Source: Methylophaga sp. OBS1
GTDB lineage: Bacteria; Pseudomonadota; Gammaproteobacteria; Nitrosococcales; Methylophagaceae
Length of the DNA stretch: 64,000 bases
Direction: 5' to 3'
NCBI RefSeq assembly: GCF_026319365.1
Contig: NZ_JAPDMS010000001.1
Span: 994,456-1,058,455, forward strand
Within the stretch, counting starts at the first letter, position 1. Each line of letters starts with the position of its first letter. Positions 20,031 to 27,759 of this stretch are shown piece after piece. The translations under genes and the position numbers were made by a program. The notes below the pieces were generated by a model. That model saw nothing but the letters and a program-made list of their open reading frames with translations, ran no database searches and was not told the origin of the DNA.

Positions 20031-20930
20031 ATGGACCGATTACATTTAATGACCGTTTTTGTCGCCGTCGTTGATAACGAGGGGTTTGCCAGTGCTGCTC
20101 GAAAGCTGAGGCTGAGTCCCCCCGCAGTAAGTCGGGCTATTACAGAACTGGAAACACGGCTGGGGGTCAAGCTTTTGCAACGCACCACCAGACACCTACA
20201 AATCACCGAAGCTGGTCAGCGTTATTACAAGGATGCCAAACATATCGTCACGCTCTCTGAGGAAGCTGATGATGCCGTAAGAGGGAAAAATGCTGTCCCC
20301 AGGGGGCTAGTAAGAATCACAGCTTCCGTTTTGTTCGGTCGCTTGTATGTAATGGACGGTATCGTCAGCTACCTGAAGCAATACCCGGAAATGCAACTTG
20401 ATGCGCTTTTCGTCGATCGCGTTGTCAACATGCTGGAAGAGGGGATTGATGTTGCTGTCAGAATCGGTGAATTACAGGATTCAACATATAAGGCCATCAA
20501 GGTTGGGGCAGTCAGGCGTGTGTTCTGCGCTTCAACGCAATACTTAAATGAATATGGATACCCCCAAAAACCTGAAGACCTGAGTGATCACAGAATTATT
20601 CTGGCAAGAGGCTTAAGCCCGACGAATGAGTTGAGGTTTTCTAAAGGTGGGAAAAATACCAGTGTCAGAGTCAATCCATTTCTGACTGTCAGTGATAATT
20701 TTTCAGCTGAGAAAGCAGTTATCTCTCACATGGGAATAACGCGATTACTGTCTTATCAGGTAGCTGAAAGTCTGGCCAGTGGCGCTTTGAAAATTATTTT
20801 GAGTGAGTTCGAGCCTCGCCCTGTTCCTGTTCATGTTGTCCACAGAGAGGGACGTTACTCTTCGGCCAGAACAAGAACATTAATCGATTGGATGGTAGAA
20901 CACCTCAGGGCCCAGCCTTCCTTGAATTGA
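20031..20930 (+). CDS. LysR-family transcriptional regulator
   Basis: This 299-residue protein has an N-terminal winged HTH (MDRLHLMTVFVAVVDNEGFA, then AARKLRLSPPAVSRAITELE) and a C-terminal effector-binding domain, ending in a DWMVEHLR helix as in the CrgA/DmlR-like subgroup. It is divergent from the AhpD-like gene. By LysR habit it would bind the shared 123-bp region and regulate that operon. The effector is unknown. Confidence 0.92.
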   Translation: MDRLHLMTVFVAVVDNEGFASAARKLRLSPPAVSRAITELETRLGVKLLQRTTRHLQITEAGQRYYKDAKHIVTLSEEADDAVRGKNAVPRGLVRITASVLFGRLYVMDGIVSYLKQYPEMQLDALFVDRVVNMLEEGIDVAVRIGELQDSTYKAIKVGAVRRVFCASTQYLNEYGYPQKPEDLSDHRIILARGLSPTNELRFSKGGKNTSVRVNPFLTVSDNFSAEKAVISHMGITRLLSYQVAESLASGALKIILSEFEPRPVPVHVVHREGRYSSARTRTLIDWMVEHLRAQPSLN

Positions 20931-20935
20931 TGGGT

Positions 20936-20965
20936 GATGCCCGTTGCACTGAGTCAACGGGCATC
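20936..20965. terminator. Hairpin terminator-like element after the LysR gene
   Basis: GATGCCCGTTG-N8-CAACGGGCATC is a perfect 11-bp stem in the gap between the convergent LysR gene and a small secreted-protein gene. It lacks a T-tail, but its position fits a shared terminator. Confidence 0.5.
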
Positions 20966-20972
20966 CGGCTTA

Positions 20973-21284
20973 CTAATTGTAATAATTAAATAAATGTAAT
21001 GAAGAGTTCGCCATCACCGCTTGTTTAGCAGCTTTCTCTTCATCAAGTTCAACAGGGCGTGGGGCTTTTGCCGCGTCGATATACTGATAGATATGCTGTG
21101 GAGATGAGAGCACACGCTGATTATTGTGCTTGCTCAACACCTCATGCGCCACCACTTGTTGTTTCGCTTGCAAGTCCAGATTTACATTGAGATGTTCCGG
21201 TGGAAACGTTTCAGCAACAGATAAGCCTGAAGCGCTGATCGTTAAAGCGAAAATGACTGAGTTCAATTTTTGATAGTTGTGCAT
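20973..21284 (-). CDS. Small secreted protein of unknown function
   Basis: This 103-residue protein has a signal peptide (hydrophobic about 9-23, cleavage near LSVAE). The mature part is short and polar, with no cysteine, and ends in SSLHLFNYYN. I recognise no family. It sits alone between the LysR gene and the DoxX/bufferin operon; codon use looks like that of its neighbours, so it is likely real. Confidence 0.55.
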   Translation of the reverse strand: MHNYQKLNSVIFALTISASGLSVAETFPPEHLNVNLDLQAKQQVVAHEVLSKHNNQRVLSSPQHIYQYIDAAKAPRPVELDEEKAAKQAVMANSSLHLFNYYN

Positions 21285-21449
21285 AATAAATCCTCAATAG
21301 GTTGCACTGCCCAATGCAGTGATGCCATGTTAAGTGGATTCACTTCCTGCCGGATGTCCAAAAGTAAAGAGGATGTGTCCATTCATCCATACCTGTTTGC
21401 CTGCGGCTACGGAAAGTAGGTAAGGAAGAATTAATCGTTAGTAATAGAT

Positions 21450-21483
21450 AAAAAAAGGGTAGCAATGTGCAGCATTGCTACCC
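21450..21483 (-). terminator. Intrinsic terminator of the bufferin operon
   Basis: An 11-bp stem GGGTAGCAATG/CATTGCTACCC, with a short loop, is preceded on the + strand by an A-run (21450-21456), that is, followed by a U-run on the minus transcript. It lies 28 bp past the DoxX stop and closes the leftward operon. Confidence 0.88.
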
Positions 21484-21511
21484 TGAAGCTGAATTAAAAT
21501 CTGAAGTTGAT

Positions 21512-21964
21512 TCAGGTTGAGCCTTTGGCACTGAAAAGCACGTTATCAAGTGAAGCCTTTCCTGCTCCCCACACAATCAAACTGAAAATCATCCCGCCCC
21601 AAATGACATGCAACAAAAAGGCAGCCGGGGCCATATCAGCCAGGCTCAGAACCGCCACAATATTGAAAATAAACAAGCCCAGAGCTGCAAAGGGAGTGAG
21701 AAGTCCGAGTAATAACATCGCAGGCAGAATGATTTCACTGGCTGTTCCAAGGTAAGCTGCAAAATCATGCCTCAAGAGCGGAACGGCATACTCATACTCA
21801 AATAAGAATAGGGTGGATTCCCAGTTTTTGAGTTTGTTAAAACCCGCGAAAAAAAATGTGGTAAACAAATAAACCCTAACACCCAGCAATGTGACTGACT
21901 CAAGTATGGAACGAGCCAGCATGACATAATCAGAGTAGGGAATACGATAGTTGAAATAAGTCAT
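21512..21964 (-). CDS. DoxX-family membrane protein, last gene of the bufferin operon
   Basis: This 150-residue protein has four TM helices and the DoxX N-terminal pattern RVYLFTTFFFAGFNKLKNW, then a GTASEIILPAMLLLGLLTPFAA block. DoxX proteins regularly end operons with DUF2282, DUF692 and DUF2063 genes; the equivalent in the gold-induced gig operon is GigT. Its role is not settled: electron transfer or membrane thiol chemistry have been suggested for relatives. It starts 11 nt after bufC and is followed by a strong terminator. Confidence 0.88.
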   Translation of the reverse strand: MTYFNYRIPYSDYVMLARSILESVTLLGVRVYLFTTFFFAGFNKLKNWESTLFLFEYEYAVPLLRHDFAAYLGTASEIILPAMLLLGLLTPFAALGLFIFNIVAVLSLADMAPAAFLLHVIWGGMIFSLIVWGAGKASLDNVLFSAKGST

Positions 21965-21975
21965 TGTGTTATCTC

Positions 21976-22710
21976 CTAATAAAAACCAGTGACAAGACCT
22001 TCACCGGTCGATTGAATAAGCCAGTCAGCCAATACAAATCGCTGACTCAGCTGGTCCAGTGCATCTGAAATTGAAACCCCACCCATGGTCAGGTCTAACC
22101 AATCTGATTCGCTTGGCTCTACCTCACGAACCAATGCCTTCCAGGCAGGCCGCCATATCACAGCTTTTTGCCCGCGCCCCTGTGAGAGCTTGTGCTTCGC
22201 ACTGCTTAAACATTGTTGTCGCTCATCAGGGTTTTTTGTTTGATGCGCCATCCAGATGTCGACGATGGGATAAATGGAATCCAGCAGTTGGCTGCCGGCA
22301 CAGTAATGAATATGTAGCTGACTCAAATCGGCATCAGCTTGAGGGCATCCAGCCGGAGTTATGTGACTTTGCTCTCTCTCTGCCAGGTGGCATAACAAGT
22401 CCAGTCTGGCGCTGTCGGCAATGAATGGAAAAGGGGAAAGATTCTCAAGTTGCCCTAACCAGTCTGGGAATGTATTACCCCACATCCCCCAATCACCCTC
22501 TACCAGTTTCTCCTGGCCAACAAAGGTTCTTGCCAGCATGGAAAAGAATTCCTCACCAACTAGCTCCACTACCGTTGGATAACTTATTGATAGGGCCCGC
22601 TCTGCGTTCATCAACAGGTTTTGTCTGTATACAGCAAGACCAGCATGACTGAATGAGTCGTCTTTTCCGTTCCATATCGCCTCGAAAAGACTTGCCTGAT
22701 AATTACGCAT
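21976..22710 (-). CDS. bufC: BufC/HvfC-family RiPP maturation partner (DUF2063)
   Basis: This 244-residue protein has the DUF2063 N-terminal motif: F-E-A-I-W, then LAVYRQNLLMNAERALSISYPTV, then VGEEFF. A C-terminal domain with WLDLTMGGVSISDALDQL follows. These proteins deliver the precursor peptide to the DUF692 (MNIO) enzyme. The ATG overlaps the end of bufB by 8 nt, which supports equal production of the two partners. Confidence 0.9.
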   Translation of the reverse strand: MRNYQASLFEAIWNGKDDSFSHAGLAVYRQNLLMNAERALSISYPTVVELVGEEFFSMLARTFVGQEKLVEGDWGMWGNTFPDWLGQLENLSPFPFIADSARLDLLCHLAEREQSHITPAGCPQADADLSQLHIHYCAGSQLLDSIYPIVDIWMAHQTKNPDERQQCLSSAKHKLSQGRGQKAVIWRPAWKALVREVEPSESDWLDLTMGGVSISDALDQLSQRFVLADWLIQSTGEGLVTGFY

Positions 22711-23545
22711 TTTCGAGTGCTCTCATGGCAAAAGAAGCGGCTGTACTCGCCTCAGAGATGAGCGTTGACCATGCAGGTAAGCGCGTGTCCCATTCGATTA
22801 ATGTCGGTACAGCGCCAAATCGTCTGATCGCATCCGCATAAGTAATCCAGGTATCCGAACTAACCGGGCCGCTATGGTCATCGATCCAGGTTTCCTGAGC
22901 CATATCATGAATACCGGCCAAGTGAATTTCTTTAACAATGTGTGGGTCCAGCGCGGTAAGCGTGGCCAAAACATTATCCAGAGGCTGCTTGGCACCCGCG
23001 TTATGGGCATTGACGTAAAGATTGTGAAGATCCAGCAACAAACCACAGCCGGTAACATCACAGAGCCTGTTGAAAAATTCGGTTTCCGGTATGACCGAAC
23101 CCTCAAAGGCTATATATGAGGAGATATTTTCGATCAGAATCTGACGGCCGAATAAATCCTGCACTCGCTGAATGTTATTGGTCATTGCCTGTAATGTTTC
23201 ATTATCAAAGCGGATTGGCAGCAAATCACCGGCATGAACTGCCGAGTTGCCATCGTCAGACCAACTGAAACAAGCATGATCTGAAATGAGAAAAGGAGAG
23301 CACCTGTCTATCAGACGCTTCATTTTCTTTAAGTGAGAAAGTGGGGGCGGTTGCAAAGAGCCGAGTCCCAATGAAGTACCGTGCAAACTGATCTTGTATT
23401 GCTCTGCTACCGACATTAACAAGTCATGCGTCACACCTCCCTCAGCGAAAAAGTTTTCTGCATGCACTTCAACGAAGTCTATGGGGGCAGGAGTCATCGC
23501 TGCCTCGTAGTGTGCTGATCGTAAACCTACGCCAACTTGAATCAT
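22703..23545 (-). CDS. bufB: BufB/DUF692-family multinuclear iron oxidase (MNIO) for RiPP modification
   Basis: This TIM-barrel protein of 280 residues shows the conserved MNIO metal-site motifs in order: VHAEN (His28, Glu30, Asn31), SDHACF (His90), IENISSY (Glu139, Asn140), LLDLHNLYVN (Asp172, His174, Asn175), EIHLAG (His208), IDDHSGPV (His224) and IEWD (Glu251). MNIO enzymes oxidise cysteines of precursor peptides to thiooxazoles or related groups. A longer frame reaches 23575, but the ATG at 23545 has GGAGG 6 nt upstream and matches the family start MxxVGVGLR. The neighbouring bufA is its likely substrate. Confidence 0.92.
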   Translation of the reverse strand: MIQVGVGLRSAHYEAAMTPAPIDFVEVHAENFFAEGGVTHDLLMSVAEQYKISLHGTSLGLGSLQPPPLSHLKKMKRLIDRCSPFLISDHACFSWSDDGNSAVHAGDLLPIRFDNETLQAMTNNIQRVQDLFGRQILIENISSYIAFEGSVIPETEFFNRLCDVTGCGLLLDLHNLYVNAHNAGAKQPLDNVLATLTALDPHIVKEIHLAGIHDMAQETWIDDHSGPVSSDTWITYADAIRRFGAVPTLIEWDTRLPAWSTLISEASTAASFAMRALENA

Positions 23546-23609
23546 CGCTGCCTCCATAGCCTCGTTAATGAACATCAGTGCATTTCCATTTCGAAGATCA
23601 AAGTGCAGA

Positions 23610-23891
23610 TCAATTAGCGCTCAACAGCGCTTTGGCTTCGTCTTTGGAGTAACCACCCAGGTCAGTACAGGTACCAACTGGCACTAGCTTCCATTCACCC
23701 GGGTCGTTATCGACTTTGGATTGCGCCGCACAGGAGTGGGTACCTGCCAGGTTGGCACAATCGTTCTGACCGGCTTTAGCTACGCCGTAGCATTTTTCCT
23801 TACTGGCAGCGTGGGCAGTCATGGGAACGGTCACACTCAGCGACACTGTGGCTGCGATAGCCGCAGCGATAATGGCATTGTTTTTCATCAT
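23610..23891 (-). CDS. bufA: BufA/DUF2282 bufferin-type RiPP precursor
   Basis: This 93-residue precursor carries a Sec signal peptide (about 1-29, ending TAHAAS), which is unusual for RiPPs but is the mark of bufferins. The mature part has four cysteines at 34, 45, 54 and 75 in the pattern KEKCYG, QNDCAN, THSCAA and VGTCTD, typical of DUF2282. Modified bufferins are described as periplasmic copper-binding peptides. It lies directly upstream of bufB and bufC. GAGGAA precedes two tandem ATG codons, and either may be used. Confidence 0.9.
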   Translation of the reverse strand: MMKNNAIIAAAIAATVSLSVTVPMTAHAASKEKCYGVAKAGQNDCANLAGTHSCAAQSKVDNDPGEWKLVPVGTCTDLGGYSKDEAKALLSAN

Positions 23892-23900
23892 TTATTCCTC

Positions 23901-24218
23901 TTAGGCTTGAATAGCGTGGTCAATCCACGCGTTAACGTTGTCGCCGGGTTGTGAACCAACCAGCGAGTCGATTTGTGAACCATTTTTGAGCATGATCAGC
24001 GTAGGGACTGAACGCACCTTGAACACTTCACGGACATCGGGCAGCGCATCAACATCGATCTCTGCGACAGATATGTCATGACGCTCGGCAGAGACGGACT
24101 CAATAACCGGGGCAAAGCGTCGGCACGGTTCACACCATGAGGCTGAAATTTTCAGCAACAAATATTCGTGCTGCTGTTTCTCAGTCTCAAAATCATCCAT
24201 GGTTGCTATTTGTTTCAT
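23901..24218 (-). CDS. Thioredoxin-family protein within the bufferin operon
   Basis: This thioredoxin of 105 residues has active site WCEPC (Cys29, Cys32) and the cis-proline in RSVPTLIM. The dipeptide between the cysteines is EP rather than the usual GP, which would shift the redox potential. It has no signal peptide and is therefore cytoplasmic. The ATG at 24218 with GGAG upstream is preferred over a longer frame that runs into the YHS gene. It sits 10 nt before bufA, so it may keep precursor cysteines reduced or repair thiols during oxidative or metal stress. Confidence 0.85.
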   Translation of the reverse strand: MKQIATMDDFETEKQQHEYLLLKISASWCEPCRRFAPVIESVSAERHDISVAEIDVDALPDVREVFKVRSVPTLIMLKNGSQIDSLVGSQPGDNVNAWIDHAIQA

Positions 24219-24239
24219 CCTCTTTCTCCAGAATTGAGC

Positions 24240-24260
24240 CCCGGCAACGAGGTTGCCGGG
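24240..24260. other. Intercistronic hairpin between YHS and thioredoxin genes
   Basis: CCCGGCAAC-GAG-GTTGCCGGG is a perfect 9-bp stem with a 3-nt loop in the gap between two genes of the same operon. It lacks a T-run. It could raise the level of the first gene's message relative to the rest. Confidence 0.55.
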
Positions 24261-24270
24261 ACAGACTCGT

Positions 24271-24747
24271 TTAGAATGTTTCCAGGGCCGAATCAGTAAA
24301 CGATTTAATGGTTGGCCAGGTTTGATTAGCGTTGGTGATGTAGCCAGGCACATCTTCCAGCCAGACTTTCTGAACATCTTTATTCAGGTTCAGATAAAGC
24401 TTACCGTCGACAACACGCCAGGCAGTCGGGTCGGTGTCAAACTTTCTGCCTTTGGTCACACCGAAAGCACAGAAACCACCAAACTGAGGGGCGTATTTAG
24501 CTGGGCTGGCCCGGAACAAGTCGCGATTTTCTTCGCTGCTGAAGTGATAAATGGCGTTTTTGTATGTGGCAGTGAAGTCACTAGAGCCTTTGGTCGGCTT
24601 TTCATTAGTGAAATAGGCAACGGGGTCATAACCCTGGATGGCCAGGTCGTTTCCATTTGCATTCATATCAATATCGGCTGCAAAGCTTGCAGCTGAAAGA
24701 CTCAGTGCCAGAGTGGCCGCGGTAGTTGTGATAATTTTCTTTAACAT
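24271..24747 (-). CDS. Secreted YHS-domain protein, first gene of the bufferin operon
   Basis: This 158-residue protein has a signal peptide (to about residue 23, SFAAD) and a YHS domain: LAIQGYDPVAYF, YHFSSEENRDLF, then P-A-K-Y-A-P-Q-F and GGFCAFG with Cys93. YHS domains occur in metal-handling proteins, so periplasmic metal binding fits the bufferin context. GGAGAT lies upstream of the ATG. The operon promoter must lie in the 290 bp between it and the AraC gene. Confidence 0.87.
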   Translation of the reverse strand: MLKKIITTTAATLALSLSAASFAADIDMNANGNDLAIQGYDPVAYFTNEKPTKGSSDFTATYKNAIYHFSSEENRDLFRASPAKYAPQFGGFCAFGVTKGRKFDTDPTAWRVVDGKLYLNLNKDVQKVWLEDVPGYITNANQTWPTIKSFTDSALETF

Positions 24748-25037
24748 TTGTTTATCTCCAGGTTTGTGTTTGTCATTACTGAACGGTTGCTGCGTTAGTT
24801 ACTGCTGACGTTTTCTTACCAGCGAGATCATTATTTCTTGTTCTGTTTTAAAAAATAATAAGTCGTCTGATTAATAAACTATTGCTTAAAATGAAATAAT
24901 CACTCAGCTCAGCCTGAAAAACTCATCACCATTCAGTCGATTAAAGTGCACAGGCACGATGCATACTTTAGTGACTAAGGTGAGGTCGGTGAGCTATGAT
25001 CGTCCTGGTTATTTATCCAATCATCCAGAAGCGAGTT
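24748..25037. promoter_or_regulatory. Divergent control region, bufferin operon / RclR-like gene
   Basis: This 290-bp AT-rich intergenic region separates the leftward YHS-trx-buf-doxX operon from the rightward AraC-type regulator. It is the only place for their promoters and for regulator binding sites. I could not fix -10/-35 boxes with confidence. Confidence 0.5.
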
Positions 25038-25868
25038 ATGGACAAACTCTCATTGATACTGGACCGTTTATCGGTCACTGCTGGTGTATTTTTCTCTGGT
25101 GAAATGTGTGGACTGGCTCATTTTGATGGGACGGCTCAAAACGAGGGGCATATTCATTTATTAGCATCGGGCAGGATGGATGTTATTGATGAAAATGGTG
25201 ATGTGATTAAGCTCGACAAACCCTCCGTTATATTCTTTCCCAAGCCAAGCATTCATCGCTTGCAGGCTAAAGAGTCTGATAATGCTAAAGTCGTTTGCGC
25301 CTCCATCCGCTATGGTGCAGATACCAGTAATCCTCTAACCAATGCACTGCCGGGGATGGTGACCCTGGATTTTGCCGAAAACGAGTATGTTTTAGCCACA
25401 GTCAACGGTTTGTTTGAAGAAGCTTTTCATGACAGAGATGGTAAGCAGCTATTAATAGACCGGCTGACAGAAGTGATCATTGTTCACTTGCTCCGAGCAG
25501 TGCTAAGCAAAGGGACAGATTATCGGGGCGTTCTGGCAGGCCTGGCCCATCATCAGCTTGCCAGGGTTATTATCAGGCTGCATGAGTCACCGGCTGAGCC
25601 ATGGACGCTTGAGTCAATGAGTGAGCTTGCATTTATGTCTCGCTCAAAGTTTGCTGAAGAATTCAGAAGGGTAGTCGGACAAACGCCGGGTGATTATCTG
25701 ATTGACTGGCGCGTCTCGGTGGCACAAAGTGAATTAAAAAAGGGGAAACCCGTGTCTATTGTGGCAAACGAAGTCGGCTATGAGAACAGCTCGGCTTTAT
25801 CAAAGGCTTTCAAACGGAAAACAGGTCTTTCCCCCAGTGCCTGGTTGAAAAGTTACTTGCAGCACTAA
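25038..25868 (+). CDS. AraC-family regulator with cupin domain, RclR-like
   Basis: This 276-residue regulator has an N-terminal cupin sensor domain and two C-terminal AraC HTH motifs (WTLESMSELAFMSRSKFAEEF and SIVANEVGYENSSALSKAFKRK). Cys24 (GEMCGL) and Cys87 (VVCASIRYG) fall close to Cys21 and Cys89 of E. coli RclR, the reactive-chlorine sensor, and the surrounding residues are similar. The ATG at 25038 is preferred to a GTG/ATC-rich extension from 24996. Being divergent from the bufferin operon, it probably controls it. Oxidant sensing is inferred from the two cysteines. Confidence 0.87.
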   Translation: MDKLSLILDRLSVTAGVFFSGEMCGLAHFDGTAQNEGHIHLLASGRMDVIDENGDVIKLDKPSVIFFPKPSIHRLQAKESDNAKVVCASIRYGADTSNPLTNALPGMVTLDFAENEYVLATVNGLFEEAFHDRDGKQLLIDRLTEVIIVHLLRAVLSKGTDYRGVLAGLAHHQLARVIIRLHESPAEPWTLESMSELAFMSRSKFAEEFRRVVGQTPGDYLIDWRVSVAQSELKKGKPVSIVANEVGYENSSALSKAFKRKTGLSPSAWLKSYLQH

Positions 25869-25985
25869 AAGGGCTCAGACTAACAATAAAGGCATGGGGG
25901 GCCAAAGCCACCGTGTTGAAGTGGTTCAGACACAGTGCTTGAAACGTATATTCATGGGCGTATCGGCAATCAGGACCAAGATCGT

Positions 25986-26702
25986 TTAAACCTGTTGTCC
26001 CATCTTTTCAAGACTCTTGTCCATGAACGGATTATCTGTATTGCCAACGGCAAGATCTCTAGCCAATAACTGTATTTCTTTCAATGCATTGGCATAGGAC
26101 TTTTGATGTCGATTATCATTAAACTCCTGGTACTCACTACCAATCTCATAAAACGTCTGGACACCGAGATATTTCGACAAGACCTTGATGTGAGTCCCTA
26201 AGTGATTCATCTCTTCCCGGATACCACCTTGAGAAAAGCCAAACTCACCTGCTGAAGTGATCAGGACCATTGTTTTTCCTGACAGTGTTGGTTCCAGTGG
26301 AAAGTCACCACGTGAAAGATCAAAAGTGAAGGTTTTATTCACTCTGACAACCTGATCGAACCAGGCCTTGAGTGCAGCCGGCATTCCATAGTTATACATC
26401 GGCGTAGAAATCACTATCAGGTCAGCCCTTACCAGCTCCTCGATGAGCGTATCAGACTGACTAAGCAACTGTTTTTGCTGCTCAGTTCTCTTGTCATCAG
26501 GTGTGAAGACCGCGCCGATCCATTCATGGCTGATAAAAGCAGGGGGTAACGCTCCCACATCACGGTAAATGATTTCTTCATCTGGGGAATGTTCATCTAA
26601 TTTTTTGATGAATTCACGTGCCAGAGTGCGGGAAAGGGAAGAATGTGAAGCTTTCTCGTTATTAAGCGGTCTGGCACTTGCTTCAATAAGTAATACAGTC
26701 AT
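25986..26702 (-). CDS. azoR: FMN-dependent NADH-azoreductase-like flavoprotein
   Basis: This 238-residue flavodoxin-fold protein has the N-terminal FMN phosphate loop (IEASARPLNNEKASHSSLSRTLA) and the AzoR hallmark STPMYNYGMPAALKAWFDQV (about residues 99-118), then ITSAGEFGF. It would reduce quinones or azo compounds with NAD(P)H. It is divergent from a GcvA-like LysR gene 115 bp away, its probable regulator. It is longer at the C-terminus than E. coli AzoR (201 residues). Confidence 0.85.
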   Translation of the reverse strand: MTVLLIEASARPLNNEKASHSSLSRTLAREFIKKLDEHSPDEEIIYRDVGALPPAFISHEWIGAVFTPDDKRTEQQKQLLSQSDTLIEELVRADLIVISTPMYNYGMPAALKAWFDQVVRVNKTFTFDLSRGDFPLEPTLSGKTMVLITSAGEFGFSQGGIREEMNHLGTHIKVLSKYLGVQTFYEIGSEYQEFNDNRHQKSYANALKEIQLLARDLAVGNTDNPFMDKSLEKMGQQV

Positions 26703-26817
26703 GTTCGTCTCCTAATTCAAGCGTGATGAATTTCAGAGACTATATTTCTATTTATCTTGTTGTTTTACAAATGATATTATCTTCAATATAGATGAACTTA
26801 TCTCATGTATAGGTTAA

Positions 26818-27699
26818 ATGATGACCAAAATCCCGAACCTGAACATGCTCTATACCTTTAGCAGAGCAGCCCAGCTGAAAAGTTTTAAAGATGCAGCAAC
26901 TGAGCTCCATATCACCCCCACAGCGGTTTCGCATCAAATGAGAAAGCTCGAAGAGGTCTTAGGTCAAACGTTATTCATACGTTTGACCAGAGAGATTCAA
27001 CTGACAGAGAAGGGACAACAACTGGCTGATGTCAGTCAGCGTATATTTAGTGAGCTGACACGAACTTTGGATGACATCACCAGTGAAGATAAACAAATCA
27101 CAGTAACGACAACAGTCGCTTTTGCCTCCATGTGGCTGGTACCCAAGCTGGCTGATTTCCAAAAACTTAACGCTGGGCTCAAGGTTTCGATTATCACCTC
27201 AGACGACGTTGTTGATATGAAATCCAGCCAGAATATTGATTTAGCCATTCGCTACGCTAAAGACATTGATAACACGAAAAATGCCACACCCTTAGTTACA
27301 GAAACTATGGGCCTATATGCCTCTAAAGCCTATATATCAGGTTTGAGCAGTAACACTATTCCAGTCATTACGACAAATTGGAAAAATAAAGCCCTGCCTG
27401 ATATAAGCTTCACCGGTTGCATTGATAACGGCAGGTATCAGGCACAAAAAGCAGAGAGCTATGATCAAGAAAACCATGTTATTCAGGCCGCAGTATCAGG
27501 ACGGGGAGTGGCGTTTGTCAGTGACATACTCGTTAATGACTATGTCCAAAATGAGTGGCTGGTAAGATTGCCCGACACACACTCTGTAGAGGGCCTCAAA
27601 TATTATCTGGTAACTGGAAATTTGCTATCACCGATGCAGTCCGATGTTGAGTTCTTTGTAACATGGCTAACTCAACAGTTGTCTGAATCAATGGCTTGA
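26818..27699 (+). CDS. LysR-family regulator (GcvA-like)
   Basis: This 293-residue protein has an HTH of the GcvA type (LYTFSRAAQLKSFKDAATEL, then HITPTAVSHQMRKLE, then LFIRLTREIQLTEKG) and an effector domain whose middle motif is ASMWLVPKLADFQ. There are two tandem ATGs at 26818 and 26821. It is divergent from the azoreductase gene. Base composition here is visibly more AT-rich than in the flanking operons, and this continues through the next gene. Confidence 0.88.
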   Translation: MMTKIPNLNMLYTFSRAAQLKSFKDAATELHITPTAVSHQMRKLEEVLGQTLFIRLTREIQLTEKGQQLADVSQRIFSELTRTLDDITSEDKQITVTTTVAFASMWLVPKLADFQKLNAGLKVSIITSDDVVDMKSSQNIDLAIRYAKDIDNTKNATPLVTETMGLYASKAYISGLSSNTIPVITTNWKNKALPDISFTGCIDNGRYQAQKAESYDQENHVIQAAVSGRGVAFVSDILVNDYVQNEWLVRLPDTHSVEGLKYYLVTGNLLSPMQSDVEFFVTWLTQQLSESMA

Positions 27700-27759
27700 G
27701 TGACAAATTTCCCATATCCGCAACACTGTACAGATTCGTAAAAGGCAGATTTAGAAACT

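Noticed and set aside
25890..25988. Short rightward frame after the RclR-like gene
   Set aside because: About 31 codons, no recognisable similarity, no ribosome-binding site; could be a remnant but is not supportable.
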